From assembly GCF_004337985.1 (NCBI RefSeq), contig NC_043742.1, positions 3,520,176 to 3,584,175 on the forward strand: a stretch of DNA of 64,000 nt. Direction: 5' to 3'. Both the position numbers and the translations under genes were made by a program. This document shows, in pieces, positions 1-15,005 of the stretch. The first letter of the stretch is position 1. Each line of letters starts with the position of its first letter. The notes beneath the pieces were generated by a model. The model saw only the letters and a program-made list of their open reading frames with translations, was not told where the DNA came from and ran no database searches. Origin of the DNA: Pyricularia pennisetigena. Lineage: Eukaryota > Ascomycota > Sordariomycetes > Magnaporthales > Pyriculariaceae.

Positions 1-744
1 TTGGCATGAACAATGGGCCTCGCCAAGAGGCGCGGTGAGCCACGTGATGGAACCCGAGGGCCCCTATCGAGGCCACTAGGAATGACAACAAATCCAACTA
101 TCCGCTGTAGGTTTAGGACAAGAGAGCGGTGGAGCCGCTAGTATCTATGCTCTGAGCCCTCAGCTCGGTGGCCGTGTTCTTTTGGAGTTCGACAGCGTTA
201 GTGAAAAAGACTCTGGGCAATCACACTGCTTCATCACAGCACATAAAAGCGATCAAGTAAAAACAGGACGAATTATTGAGGGCCCTTTGGAAAATGAGAT
301 TGTCACGGCCTGAAGTGAATCATCCAGACAGAAGTACCAAGCTCTATCTCTAAAAACATATTATGAGAGTAAAAACATTGACGGCAAATCTGGATACCTT
401 GGTAAGTTGATAACTAACCATGCAAAAAGTCTGCCTACTTGCGAGTTACCCGTTTGCAATGATACCTAGGAGCTTTTTTTGCTGTTTCTTTCATTTGGAA
501 TAGCGATATTCTTTCTGGACGCTTTTGGTTGAAAAAAGAATGGACGCCCAGGTAACCTCGCCGCTGACTCCTGTGCTTTAGGGGCATCACAAGTAAAAGT
601 ACTGTCACAAACGTATTCGAAAGAGGAATCCTGAGTATGAATAAATTCATATATCGGTGATCGCAGATGTCTAGAAAAGCCTGTGCTCAAGTGCCATGTC
701 TTCTTCCTTGTGGGATATCCAGAGACCAGTGGCTATCAATAACA
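1..744. other. intergenic; no gene recognised
   Basis: No reading frame here looks protein coding. The only open stretches are two short overlapping minus-strand frames near 435-690 with no recognisable motif. The last 100 bases or so probably hold the 5' untranslated region of the gene beginning at 745. Confidence 0.5.
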
Positions 745-2061
745 ATGGACTTGCGCCTAGATCTAGATTACGGCCGTCTCCTGGACGAGACAGTCAGCTG
801 GCTGACGGAAAACACACCAGCCCCCAGCACAGCAGCCACGAATCCGGCTTTGCCCTCGACTCGCCCGCCACCATCCTTGCTTGCAGCTCAGCCCAACCCT
901 CACCCGACGCCGCCGAGCCACTCGAATCGTCCTGGCGAAGCGCCCCGGATGGCCCGTCCGGCCGACGCGCGACAGCTAATCTTCAAGTTCGGCGTCGAAT
1001 TTCTCGAGGCGGGCAGCCCGCCGCACGAGCACGCCGTCCGCCGCGTCGAGAACGTACTGCACCACCACGCCGGCGAAATCCAAATCGGCGCCGCCGTCCG
1101 CCCTCCCGGCACGGAGGGCGTGACCATCTGGGAGCTGCGTCGCATCGCCGGCCCTGCGTCCGTCCACCCCGACGACTTCCTCTGGTTCGTGGACCTCGCG
1201 CCCCACCTGGGTCCGGCGCCGCGCACCGGCGGTCCCTGGACCGGCATCAAGATCAGCGGCCGGCTGTGCATGGGTAACAGGGTGTTTGGCGACTTTGAGC
1301 AGCACTGCCGTCTGGTGGTGGACTCGTTGAGGGGGAGGACGACCGGCCGCACGGGCAACGTCCCGCCGTTGAGGACGCACATCCCGAGGAACGCGACGAC
1401 GTCGTTCTGGGTCGGCTTGAACATGGGCAGCGACGTGTGGGAACCCACCGTCTTTCGCCGCCTGTACATTTTCATGTACCTGGTCGAGCCGATCGTGTGC
1501 TCCATGTTTGTGCCGTCGTGGCGCAGCCTCCAGGACGACGCGCCGTTCGTCAGCCTCCGCGACCATGTGTCCACGCTGGCCATCCCGCAGGCGCCCATCG
1601 ACGCCACCCTGGACAGGTTCCTCGGCACGGCGGCGGCGGGGCGGGACCTGCAGGTGATCAACTGGATGTGGACGTGCGAGTTTGGGCGGCTGCAGGAGCT
1701 GGTGCGGTCGACGAGCGCGCCACGGCTGGTCCTGCGCAGCCACCTCGTCGAGCCGGGCGCGGGGTCGTCGCCGTCGCCCAGGCAGAAGAACATGGTCGAG
1801 TTTCGATACCTGCCCGGGACGCTGGACATGGCGCTGCTGCGGGGATATGCAGAAACGTGTCTCGCCGTTGTCTACTTTTCCAAGACGTCGGATGATTTCC
1901 AATATGCCGCCCTGCTGGATGACATTTGCGAGTGCTTGGAAGAGACCGGCGGCATGGCGGATGCGAGGCGTCTGCTGCTCCAAGGCCTGGGGTTTGGAAC
2001 GGACGTTGCGGACTGGTGGGAGGTTGTCATGCAGAGGCTCAATGGTAGGCATCGGGACTGA
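745..2061 (+). CDS. amidoligase-like protein (Amidoligase_2 fold), probably catalytically degenerate
   Basis: Single-exon gene of 438 codons from this ATG, which has A at -3 and G at +4. An in-frame ATG at 667 would add 26 residues in a poorer start context. Residues 1-70 are Pro/Ser-rich and probably disordered. After that the layout follows the Amidoligase_2 family (ATP-grasp-related enzymes that form amide bonds): an N-terminal FGVEF strand, a central segment SFWVGLNMGS where the family normally has a His-rich LHVHVG strand, then a helical FRRLYIFMYLVEPIV segment, then EFRYLPGTLD, which matches the family's EFR...GTLD block. The two central histidines and the usual E-(I/V)-V-S-P block appear replaced (GIKISGRL). 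The fold assignment is inferred from motif order. Loss of catalysis is inferred from the missing residues. Substrate is unknown and no partner gene is adjacent. Confidence 0.62.
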   Translation: MDLRLDLDYGRLLDETVSWLTENTPAPSTAATNPALPSTRPPPSLLAAQPNPHPTPPSHSNRPGEAPRMARPADARQLIFKFGVEFLEAGSPPHEHAVRRVENVLHHHAGEIQIGAAVRPPGTEGVTIWELRRIAGPASVHPDDFLWFVDLAPHLGPAPRTGGPWTGIKISGRLCMGNRVFGDFEQHCRLVVDSLRGRTTGRTGNVPPLRTHIPRNATTSFWVGLNMGSDVWEPTVFRRLYIFMYLVEPIVCSMFVPSWRSLQDDAPFVSLRDHVSTLAIPQAPIDATLDRFLGTAAAGRDLQVINWMWTCEFGRLQELVRSTSAPRLVLRSHLVEPGAGSSPSPRQKNMVEFRYLPGTLDMALLRGYAETCLAVVYFSKTSDDFQYAALLDDICECLEETGGMADARRLLLQGLGFGTDVADWWEVVMQRLNGRHRD

Positions 2062-4246
2062 GAGCCGAGGCGGAGGTCTTGAGCGGATTGGACGATTTTG
2101 ACGATTTTGGCGACCCCATGATCAATGCTGGCTGCTTTGCTTGCTCTCATGCGCATGGCGGATGCACGTCTACGATTCTATTGTATTTCACGTGCTCTAA
2201 AGTTGTGGTCGTTTCGAATATGGAATTCATGAATAGTCATAACAATAATGGCCGGGGCAAAGAAATGCACGTACCAAAAGTCAAATAAATACCATCAAGA
2301 TGCGCATATCTCTCTCTATCGCCTGTCGTCCTCTCATTATGTGGTACTTGTGAACTTGTTGGGGAATCGATACCCATAGTAGGCACGAAAAGGGAAGCAT
2401 TAATAATAGAGAGAAAAATGAGAAACTACCAGGTTTGAACCTTATAATATTAAATAGAGATACATGTTCAGTTTTCATTTCAGATTCGCCTAACTCTCTT
2501 TGCTACACCTTGACCGTAACCTCATATTTTGATGGAGTGTCGGGATTGGTGCCACATTTGCTGTCGATTTTGCAACTAAAATTATTGATATCTTGTATTA
2601 TCAAAAAATCAACGGAGACAGTGGTTAATCATACCAGTCATAATTGCCATGGAAATACCTTCGACATTTAATCACTAGGTTTCACATCTGCTGCGCTAAC
2701 TATGGAACTATTCCTCGAAAGGGAAACCGTAGAACAGGTCAAAGCTGTTTAGGCCCATCTTGTTTAATAACGGACAACGAGAGTGCCTAATTTCAAAGAA
2801 ATTGTTGAACAGGGAAATTTATTCGCCAATTGCTTATCCTGAGGAATTTGATCTTGACTATGGTTTGCCCAAGTCTAGTATTGCTCTATATTTTGTTCGA
2901 GGTTGTCTTGAGATTGGGAATATACGGCCGTAAGCCTGTAACCGTCGCTACATTACGAAGTCTGAGTAGTGATTCAAAGCTCCAGAATTCAACTTTTATT
3001 AAGAATCACTGGAAAATGCGCTTCCAACTCGGCCATGCCGGCAGATAATCTCTCAATGGCAAAACTTTGATTTCATCATGGAATATGAATATAGGAATAT
3101 ATGAAATTATGATGTGTTGCAATATTACTTGCGAATAAGATTAGACCAGGCGAATTAATCCAGCGTGGGATGGCTGCGGCATATGACAGTATATTCAGTC
3201 AAAAATGATTTGTCTCATCACTGCAAGTGACTTGCATGGCATAAAAGACAACAAGGTCAACTCAGGATAGCAGTTTATGCGCATGAAAAGTCGCTCACGA
3301 GCTTAAGCAAGTAGCAGAGAGCGTCTCTAAATCTTTGCAGAGACCAAGGCAAAAAGACTGAATGTATTTTCTGGGCATACCGTCTCACAAATCCAGCAGT
3401 TGCAAGCTTGGTAAGTGAAGTTTCTTTTTCTAGTCAAGTTGCCTCAACATTGTTGGAAATAAAATCCACCAAATCAGGAACAGGGAAGCCAGGGCCTTCC
3501 TTTCAAGCCGTGCCGATTTGCAGGATTGTGAAATATGAAAAGCGGCTCATCTGCATTCTACCAACCAGAAAAATTCGAGGTAAGCTCTGACATGCAAGAT
3601 CAAAGACATGTATATTATGCATTCGGCCTTATGAGAAAGAAGATAAAACTTCTTGTTTCTCTCATTCACCAGTTGACATCTTGACAACAGCCAAAGCTGA
3701 CGTATCTTGGCGGTGATGGCTGCTACACCCAAGAAATGTATCTTACGGAACGTGGTCGTCAAGATCATCCCTGCACTAGCAAACAGTTTGTGAGCCTAAC
3801 AAGGGTCCATATGATCAGAGTAATATTCCTTCATTCGCATGCAGTCTTTCATATCACGTTAAAGCCCTTTTTAATCCGAGAACCACACCGCGCGGCTCTT
3901 GTTTTTCTTATTTTTCGCCCTGTTGATGGCCTTCATTACTACCCTCGACTCGCCCGCTGCCCTGCAGATGCGATGACTTGAGATCATGGAAGTTGAATCC
4001 ATGAAGCCCGGCCAGCATCGAGTCGCACACCATCAGCAGCCCTGTTCCGTTCTTGTTGAATGCACCCAACACCACGCTTCGCCCTGAGAGTAAACCAGGA
4101 CAGGAAAAAAAAACAAAAAAAAAAAAAAAAACAGACTGATATGTACCACACCAATTTGCACAAGAATGTCCCTGAAACAGACCCAGAAAAGAAAAGCAAA
4201 ATCCAAAAAGTCTCGAGAAATTCGTAGCCGACAACAACCACCTCAT
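2062..4246. other. AT-rich intergenic spacer
   Basis: About 2.2 kb with no convincing gene on either strand. It is more AT-rich than the flanking coding DNA, especially at 2280-3400, and carries an A-rich tract near 4107-4131. All open frames are under about 110 residues and have no recognisable motif. The left end probably contains the 3' UTR of the amidoligase-like gene and the right end that of the methionine synthase-like gene. I see no transposase or reverse transcriptase remnant. Confidence 0.5.
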
Positions 4247-5624
4247 CTAAGGCTCGCCCCAGATCTCATCGGCAATGTCGCGGACCAGCTTCAGCTTGGC
4301 CTTCTCCTCATCGATGGAGAGCGGGTATCCGCTCTCATGCGTGCTGAAGCCGCACTGGGGGCTGACCGAGATGCGCTTGAGGGCCTCCTCGCGGGTCTGG
4401 CCGCTGCCCTCGGCCACAAAGTCGGCGGCCTGGTGGATGCGGCGCTTGACCTCGTCCTTGTCCTCGAGCCCGGGGAGCTTGGTGGAGATGACGCCGACGA
4501 CGACGTTCTTGTCCTTGGGCAAATACTTGAGCGGCTCGAAGCCGCCGGCGCGCTGCGTGTCGTACTCGAGGTAGAAGGTGTTGACGTTCAGGTTCTGGAA
4601 CAGCTTCTTGGCGATGATGTCGTACGAGCCCTCGGAGAAGTGGCGCCCGCCGATGAAGTTGCCGCGGCACAGGTGCACGCCCGTGTGCATGTCCGAGGGC
4701 AGCTTGGAGATGGAGTCGTTGTACAGCTTGATGTAGGCGTCCAGGAGGTCGTCCACCTCGCCGATGTTGTCCTTGTCCTCGGCCCAACCCTCGCGGAACT
4801 TTTGGGAGCAAAAGTCTGATAAAGAGTATAGGTGAGTTTGATGAAGTCAAAGATCAAAGGGGATAAAAAAAAAAAAAAAGCAAGTCCAACTTACAAGCCA
4901 GGCCAGGGTCGTCAAACTGAACGTTACGCAGACCGGCGTCGTACAGCTGTTGCAGCTCTTCTTGGTACACCTTGGCCACATCTGCAAAGTACTCGGCGTC
5001 GTTGGCGTACGCCTCGGGTGTGTAGGCGCGGCCCTGCTTGTATCTCATGTGGAACCAGGCCGGGGTGATCTATTGCGGTGGCACAGATTAGCAAAACAGG
5101 CGAGTATCCTGACATGGCTTGCAGCTTCATCGTCAACAAATATCCGCAGTGGATTCATCAATCCTCACCATGGTCAGCTTGATGTTCCCCCACTCCTCCT
5201 TGGGCGTGTTCTCCTGGACCAGCTTCAGCTCGTGCAGGTTGCTCTTGCACTTGTCCTTGTTGTGGGACAGCTTGGCGCCGGCGATGACGCTGTCTCCGGG
5301 CATGACCTTGCGGTCCTGCTCGATGAGCGACACGACGTCTGGGTGGTAGAGCCTAAACATGGACGCCTCGGCGTCCTGCAGACGCTTGGTGCCCTCGAAC
5401 TCGTCCCACATGAGTCCCCAGAAGCGCGTGCGCACGTACTCGCCGCTTGTCACGGGCTTGAAGCCAAGCGACCGCTGCAGGTCCACGACCTCCTTGACGG
5501 CTGCCTTCTCGACGTCCGCGAGCTTGGAGTCATCGCCGCCGGCGGCGATGGACGCGCGTACGTCGAGCAGGTCCTGCGGGCGCAGCAGGGAGCCTACGTG
5601 CTCGGCGCGAAAGGGAGGGGCCAT
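4247..5624 (-). CDS. single-domain cobalamin-independent methionine synthase-like enzyme (MetE C-terminal domain family)
   Basis: Three exons on the minus strand: 5624-5169, 5069-4895 and 4815-4247 (introns 5070-5168 and 4816-4894). Together they encode 399 residues. The protein has only the catalytic C-terminal type of MetE barrel, starting RAEHVGSLLRP, so it is about half the length of a full MetE (~760 residues). The zinc ligands of the family are visible: H and C in MHTGVHLCRGNF, E in YLEYDT and C in VSPQCGF. It probably performs a thiol methyl transfer, but the methyl donor cannot be read from sequence and many such short proteins are uncharacterised. The start ATG has A at -3. The splice phases are consistent and give an uninterrupted protein. 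It is transcribed in the same direction as the sugar permease gene upstream but is separated from it by 1.1 kb. Confidence 0.9.
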
Positions 5625-6755
5625 TCTTGTTGGTGGTTTCTTGTTGTTAATGTTTGGGTTTGGTACCAGGTGTTGAGTTGGGATTCTTGTGTAGATTGCT
5701 TCAAGTGTGTCGGGCTGTTGGCTTCTTTCCTAAAGACGTTGGTTGGTAAGTCTAAAAGAGGTAGTGGTGAGGAGCAGATCCAAATAAATACTAGACAGCA
5801 AAGAGAGGGACAAGAAAAAGGTAGAAGAGGAAAGTTCCGCACGTGCAGCTTTGCCGTCGCGGCACATCACCAAGGGAAATACGGCATTTAGAATATGCGG
5901 GGCAACAAAACATCTCTGCGACCCTTGCCCCGCTTCGTCGTCGTGTTGGAGGAGGCGACTTTTGCTCTCGTAGCGGAGACGACTTGGAGGGGCACGGCCG
6001 GCGAGCGGCTCAATCAGACCGAGATGCGGCCGCGGGTTTTATTTTAGGAGTTTTTGCTTTGAAAAACCAACAAAGAATCTCTAACGTCCAATGTTTGGCC
6101 GAAGAGCAGCAAGCGGCAGACAATTGCGCTTGTAAGCTCGTTGCCTGTTGGCTATCTGCTACAGGGCAAAAATTGTAGGTAGGCACAAATTAGCCAACGT
6201 TGGACCAACCAGGCTCGCATTGGGATACGGCAAAAGCAATCTGACCCAGCTCGATCATCCCCGAACCTGCTGCAATTTGTCATTGACATTACTATAAACA
6301 GGCAAAGATCGGGATATTTTCGGTTGCCGGGCAGAAGCAATATATAACCTTTCCCAGGTTACCCAGTCAAATTGTACGAAGTAAATAGTAGTAGTTCAAG
6401 CACAGCAGCAACACCCCCGCTCGTTGCCAAGATTGAGATGCGGAGAAAGCTCTCCCGCCTTTGATTGGATAGGATGAATCGAATTCGCAGTTGATTTCCC
6501 TTTGACGAACTTTGTCACGGGACGCTGAATTCAATAAATTATCCTACCTAGCCATGCATACAAGACCATGTATCAGTTGAGTTTTGTAGTAAATGACTGG
6601 ATCAGAGCAGAGAGAACCAGAAATTCAAACTACCTTGCATCTAGACCACCACAGCGTCAGGAGAAGATTTGTCAATGCTGACATGAACAGCCAGCGGAGA
6701 ACGCCACCATATAGACCCACACTGGGGCAGTTTAGGAACCTAAACAGTGGAACGC
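5625..6755. other. intergenic: promoter of the methionine synthase-like gene and 3' region of the permease gene
   Basis: No coding frame with recognisable content. The part next to 5625 should contain the promoter and leader of the minus-strand MetE-like gene. The part next to 6755 should contain the permease 3' UTR. No repeat or RNA gene is apparent. Confidence 0.5.
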
Positions 6756-8635
6756 TTAGACAGGTAACATCTTGTCGTTGTTGGCATTGAGTGTGTTGAG
6801 AACCGTGTGGGCATCTCGCTTTTCCAAACTCTTCTTGACAGGGTTGGGAGCCTGGAAGACCTCTTCGAGCTCCTCGAGGGTGCGGTCTTTGGTCTCGGGC
6901 CAGAAGCTATGAAGAGAGAAAGTACTTGTTAGCAGCTATACAAGTCGTATACCCCAAGTCAACAAGGGGTGGAGACGTCTCTTACAAGTATATGATTACA
7001 CCCTCAAACAGATCCCAGAACACAAAAACAATGTAGTAGTAGTAGCTGATGCTCTCGAACGCAGGTCCCGCAGAGTACTGAAGAATCGTCGAGGCACAGG
7101 CCGAGGCGAGGCTGCCGATCGCGGTACCCTTGGCCCGGGTCTCGGTCGGGAGAGTCTCGGCGATGTACATACTTTGGAGGGGCGTCCAGCCAAAGGAGAA
7201 AACGACTCCGAAGATGAAGATGAAGGCCACGGTCGCGTTGCCAGCTGCCGAGTTGGTGGGATCCTCAGTGGCCAGCTTGGTGGTGCCGGTGATTATGGCG
7301 AAACAAACCGAGGCGAATACGATTGTGGACAGCAGCAGCGGGCGGCGTCCGACGACGTCAGTCATACGGGCACCAAGGACGGCACCAATGAAGGAGACCA
7401 TCGGGTTGGTGGCGTTGAAGGCAAGAACGCGGCCCTCCTCCTTGATGCCGGCGGTGTGCAACATGGCCGCCATGTAGTACGAGGATAGGGAGTTGCCAGA
7501 AGCCTGGCCGAAAACCCCCATGCCAAGAACGCAAATCATGCGACGACGGTGAGCGCGGGTGTTGAACAGAGCGCTGTAGTCCCACCAGCGCTTGTCGGAA
7601 CCATCTTGGGAGATCTGCGTCATCATCTCCTTGAGCTGGAGATGCACGAGAGGGTGGTCGGGATTGCCCTCGCCATGGTACTTGGCCAAAACCCGTTGAG
7701 CCTCTTCGTACTTATCGTTGGCCATGAGCCAACGGGGCGACTCCGGTAGCGTGAGCGAAAAGATAAGGACGAAGCCCGAGGTGACGAGCTGGCACCAAAC
7801 CGGGATTCTCCAGGCATCCAGGCTTCCCTTCATGGTTTGTGCGACTGCGTAGGTGACCCAACTGGCGAGGATGGCACCAATGTACCAGGTGCAGTTGTAA
7901 AGTCCAGTCAATGTACCCCTCCATATCGGATGCGCGATCTCGCTGACGTAGCAGGGAGCGGACACGCAGCAGAAGGAAACACCGAATCCAAGGATGAAAC
8001 GGCCTGCGAGGAATCTCTGTCCGGTCTCGGCAGGTGCCTGAACACCGGTACCAATGATGATCTGAAAGGCACATCAATGTTAGCCGCGTTAAACTGAGGT
8101 CACGTGTGTGGAAGGGATAGTGAAGTTGGATAGAGAAGTTGAATAGAGACTTACAATAGCTGCACCAATAAACATGCCCCAGCGGCGACCAAACCAGTCG
8201 TTGACAGGCCCAGTGAAGGCGGTAGCGGCGATACCACCAATGTTGTACATTGCAAAGGTTAGACCGGTGCTGCTGCCGTCAACCTGTGTTCCAAAGTAGT
8301 CCCTGTAGGAGTCCATGCCGTTAAGACCACCCATGAGTGAGCCATCGTAGCCGTTCTAGGGGCTGGGTTAGTACACGCAAACAATGTTGCCAGCATATGA
8401 TATGATCGCTTGGGTATCGTACAAGGCATCCGCAGAGGTAGGCGCAGGCCAAAACAGCATAGAGGCGCCACATTGAGGGGGTCCAGGGAGAGTATTGAGC
8501 AGCAGCGACATCCTCGGCGAGAGCCACAGCCTGACCGGCATCATCTTGATTCTCAGGCATAGAGTCTGCCTGCACGTGTTTCTGCTTCTCGTCGCCCAAG
8601 GGCGCCGCCATCTTGTCGTCACCGGTTGATGCCAT
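6756..8635 (-). CDS. MFS sugar:proton symporter, lactose permease type (LAC12/LacpA-like)
   Basis: Four exons on the minus strand: 8635-8423, 8355-8155, 8061-6986 and 6906-6756, encoding 546 residues. The first intron has a TACTAAC branch point. It is a 12-helix plasma-membrane sugar porter. Visible hallmarks are [17 protein letters not shown] in helix 1, NDWFGRRWG between helices 2 and 3, PESPRWLM before the central loop, DVVGRRPLL in the second half, and the terminal [15 protein letters not shown] motif of the sugar porter family. The [12 protein letters not shown] block resembles fungal lactose permeases and lacks the usual GYD-x-G-V-I-G form of hexose carriers. The divergent neighbour is a GH2 beta-galactosidase, which supports lactose (or another beta-galactoside) as substrate. 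ATG at 8635 has A at -3; an in-frame extension upstream to 8698 is not needed. Substrate is inferred from family and context. Confidence 0.9.
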
Positions 8636-9883
8636 ATTGTGCTGATTCCCTGTCGCAAGAGGTTTGCTGCTGAGAGGTTGAAAAGGCGGGAAGAACAAAG
8701 TGATCGGCGACGGCGTCCTCGTTCCCCTTATAGGCGCCTGTCGTCACCTTGCTAGTGCAACGACACTCGCATGTTGCCTACCAAATAAGGTAAGGGCTAG
8801 ACCTCATTCTCGGGTCGGGTCAAAAACAAAGAAGAAATGTATAGAAGGGGAAAATGGTACCCTCTGTTGCGTCGTCCAATCGAAGACGAGATGAAGGCCC
8901 TGGGGGTTTGAAGTTGGAGGTGACATTCCCCAGTTTCTCATGATTTCCCCCGCATCCATGGTGACCATGCCAAGCAACGTATCGCGTGTGTAACGTGAAC
9001 GTCGCCTTCCATGGCGGGCTGGTTTGGACGTGACTCCAGGACTCGATATTGCCGTATTATTCGTAAATGATTAATTGCTGTCGTATATCTCGCTGTGCCG
9101 TGGTTCTAGATGACGGCGACGTACCGATAATATCCGACGGCAGTGCTTCGTGCTAATTAGAACAGATCTAGTCCTAGCCCTAGCACTGCTCACCTGCCCA
9201 AGACAATTAGATGTAGGCAGATGTGACAAGGTGGGGTGTTACCCAATGGCTCGGTCCGTCATGATAACAAAAGGCAAGTACACCAAAATCTGGGGATGGC
9301 AATCGGGATGGGCTCACAATCCAATGCATTTCCAGAATCTCCAACTGCAAAAGCCCCCACAATTTACACAATGTCTCCTGTAGACCGACCCCTGCTTGGC
9401 CTGGAAGGCATGCCCTCGCTAAAATGTGCTTTTTGCGCCGGCTCCGACATCCCCGAGCACCCAAAAATGAGGGGCAGCACAACCAACTCGGTGTTAAATT
9501 TCCCCACTAGCAATTGTTGCCAGGGCGGAAAGAACCACGATCACGAAAATCGACCCCTTCCCCTGCAATAATCGACCAACGACCCACAGTCGAAGCACCA
9601 GGACCATCTTTTCTCGTCACGCTGAGCCTCGAGTGGAGTCTCCCCGAGGCTTGGAAATGAGAGGGGGAATGCAAACGGATAACAAAAACCAAGAAAATAA
9701 CTGGGAAAAAAAACATACGCAACGAACAAAAATCGGCGTTTTATTCGTACTTTCTATCAGATTACATCGGGTCGGTAAACCCATCAACCCAATCGACCGG
9801 ATGCCTATCCTAAATAGTTGATTCCGCCGTTTCCCCCCTCGAGCTCACAGTCCAGTATTTGTGTCGGAAGTCGGTGACAGCTC

Positions 9884-9896
9884 CCCCCCCCCCCCN
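9884..9896. other. poly-C run ending in an ambiguous base
   Basis: A run of about a dozen C residues ends in a single N at 9896, so the homopolymer length is unresolved. It lies in non-coding DNA and breaks no gene. Confidence 0.9.
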
Positions 9897-10339
9897 AATT
9901 GGCGCTTTCGGGGTAGCTCCCCCCGGAGAAGCACCACGTGCCTGCGAATTGAAATCAATCCCATCCATCCTTGTCACTCATCCCATCCAAATGTCATGCC
10001 ACCAAAAAAGAAAGAACAAAAATTCAAACAAAGACAAGAAAGACATCCGACATTTTCACATCCAGGAAACAGGAAACCAAGTGGTCCCTGCAGTGACAAT
10101 CCCAAGGGGTTCTGTCTTGAATTTTATTTTACCACCCACTACCCTTCCACAACGGCAACAAGTGTCCGTTCAGATGCATACTACTGTGGTACGCAGAGGC
10201 TAACCCCGCCAACTGTGACGTTCCCACATAGCTACTACGTCACGCAAGGTACCTCCTGCCTACTGAATCTTAAACAACGGCCAAGGTAGCCCGGTAGCTT
10301 GCTGCTCTTGACACATGCTGCGGAGCAACCAAACCTTGG

Positions 10340-10351
10340 GCCCCGCGGGGC
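10340..10351. promoter_or_regulatory. 12 bp perfect palindrome with two overlapping inverted CreA-type sites
   Basis: GCCCCGCGGGGC reads the same on both strands and contains CCCCGC and GCGGGG, both fitting the CreA/CRE1 consensus. It sits about 245 bp upstream of the beta-galactosidase ATG and roughly 100 bp upstream of a TATA-like element. A role in glucose repression is inferred from position and consensus. Confidence 0.4.
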
Positions 10352-10582
10352 ACCGCATTAACAGATGGAGGAGCTTGGGGCTCAGATGCTGCTTGGTTGG
10401 AGAAGCGGGACCTCCCCAAACGTGTGCGTGTCTGAAATTACCTGAGATTATAAGAACTACCTCTTCCAAAAAAAACAATCTCAGAGGGCCGCAAAGCCTC
10501 CTTTGTCTATTCGCCTCCGACCACTCCTCTTCTCCCATTCGCCCTTAGACACACACCTTCTCCTTCTACTTGACAAAGGTGA

Positions 10583-13907
<3,325 letters not shown>

Positions 13908-14847
13908 TTGTTGTTGCGTGGGCGGTTATCTTGGCTCGAGGTATTTACTTGTCATTTTGGGGAAAGCTTCTGGAGCGAGTTTGGAAGGAAGAAAACTCTC
14001 CGGGTTGGCTTATCATGGGAGGCTACGTGAGATTATTGGATCTAGCTAGGTATTCGAAGGACCTCGGAGGCTTGTCCCGAATGAATCCGTATCAATGCGA
14101 CAATTTGTTCATGCCTACGGGTTTATTGCTTGTTAGGCAGGTAATGTGAGGCGAGTCAATCTGGTCTGATGTCGACCAGGCCGGAAGCGAGCCTTGGTTT
14201 TGGTTCATTTGCCACTAATTGATTTTATTTTCTTTTTTTCGCAAGCTATTCTCTGTTCTGTTTGTCGACAGAACCATCTCCTGAAATAAATAAATACAAA
14301 TATCGCCCCCCAAAAAAAATCCGAGTTGGTACGCATAGAAGAAAAGGAAAAAAATGGATATCTCTGCAGAGGTGGCCTGCCAAAAGCGGACAGGGAGCCG
14401 AAATGAAAAGCACTGCCGAAGAAAATCCAATTGCCTGCCCAATGCATTCTGACCCGCCCGCCCCGTCGATTTTGGCGATGCCGGATCTGCTTTTCCCCCG
14501 CATTTAAGCTGACCGGTCTCCTTAACAATCGTGAAAGTGCTGCTTACTTTCTGGAAGCACCGCCGTCGGTCTTTGCGACTGTTTCTGTCTTTGTTTTCGA
14601 CTGTTCTGTTCTTGTCGGTCTCAAAAAATAAAAAAAAACAAAAGTCCCGCCCTTTCCTAACCCGGTCGGGTTCGGAACGAAATGATCCATTTGCGACCGC
14701 GTGGTACTTTTTGCTTTGCTTGCTATCACGACGGTCGTGCCAACCATTCGATAACCCTCACTCACCTACCTGGTTTACAATAACAAAGGACTGGAACCAA
14801 CTGACAACAAAAAAAAAGTCACGTCAGCTTTGCAAAAGTGCCTTGGC

Positions 14848-14882
<35 letters not shown>

Positions 14883-15005
14883 CACCCACGCAGAATACGA
14901 CGTTTCAGGTTCCCCAGGCACTAGGAAGTACGCTATATAATCTTATCACGACTATATTATACCATTTCCCTTCCCTCCTCTGACGAGCCCGTCCGCAAGA
15001 TCGTC
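13908..15005. other. intergenic spacer with a 34 bp poly-T tract
   Basis: Contains the 3' region of the beta-galactosidase gene and the promoter of the transcription factor gene. A pure T run spans 14849-14882, about 125 bp upstream of the regulator's ATG. No coding frame is convincing: the longest open frame (14531-14983) is a composite through the poly-T tract. Confidence 0.5.

Noticed and set aside
900..2052. Long open frames on the minus strand opposite the amidoligase-like gene (309 and 358 codons)
   Set aside because: They are shadows created by the high GC of the plus-strand gene, are Arg/Pro-rich and carry no recognised motif.
4166..5891. Plus-strand frames of 217 and 313 codons across the methionine synthase-like gene
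   Set aside because: They lie antisense to exons with clear MetE zinc-ligand motifs and run through introns and promoter.
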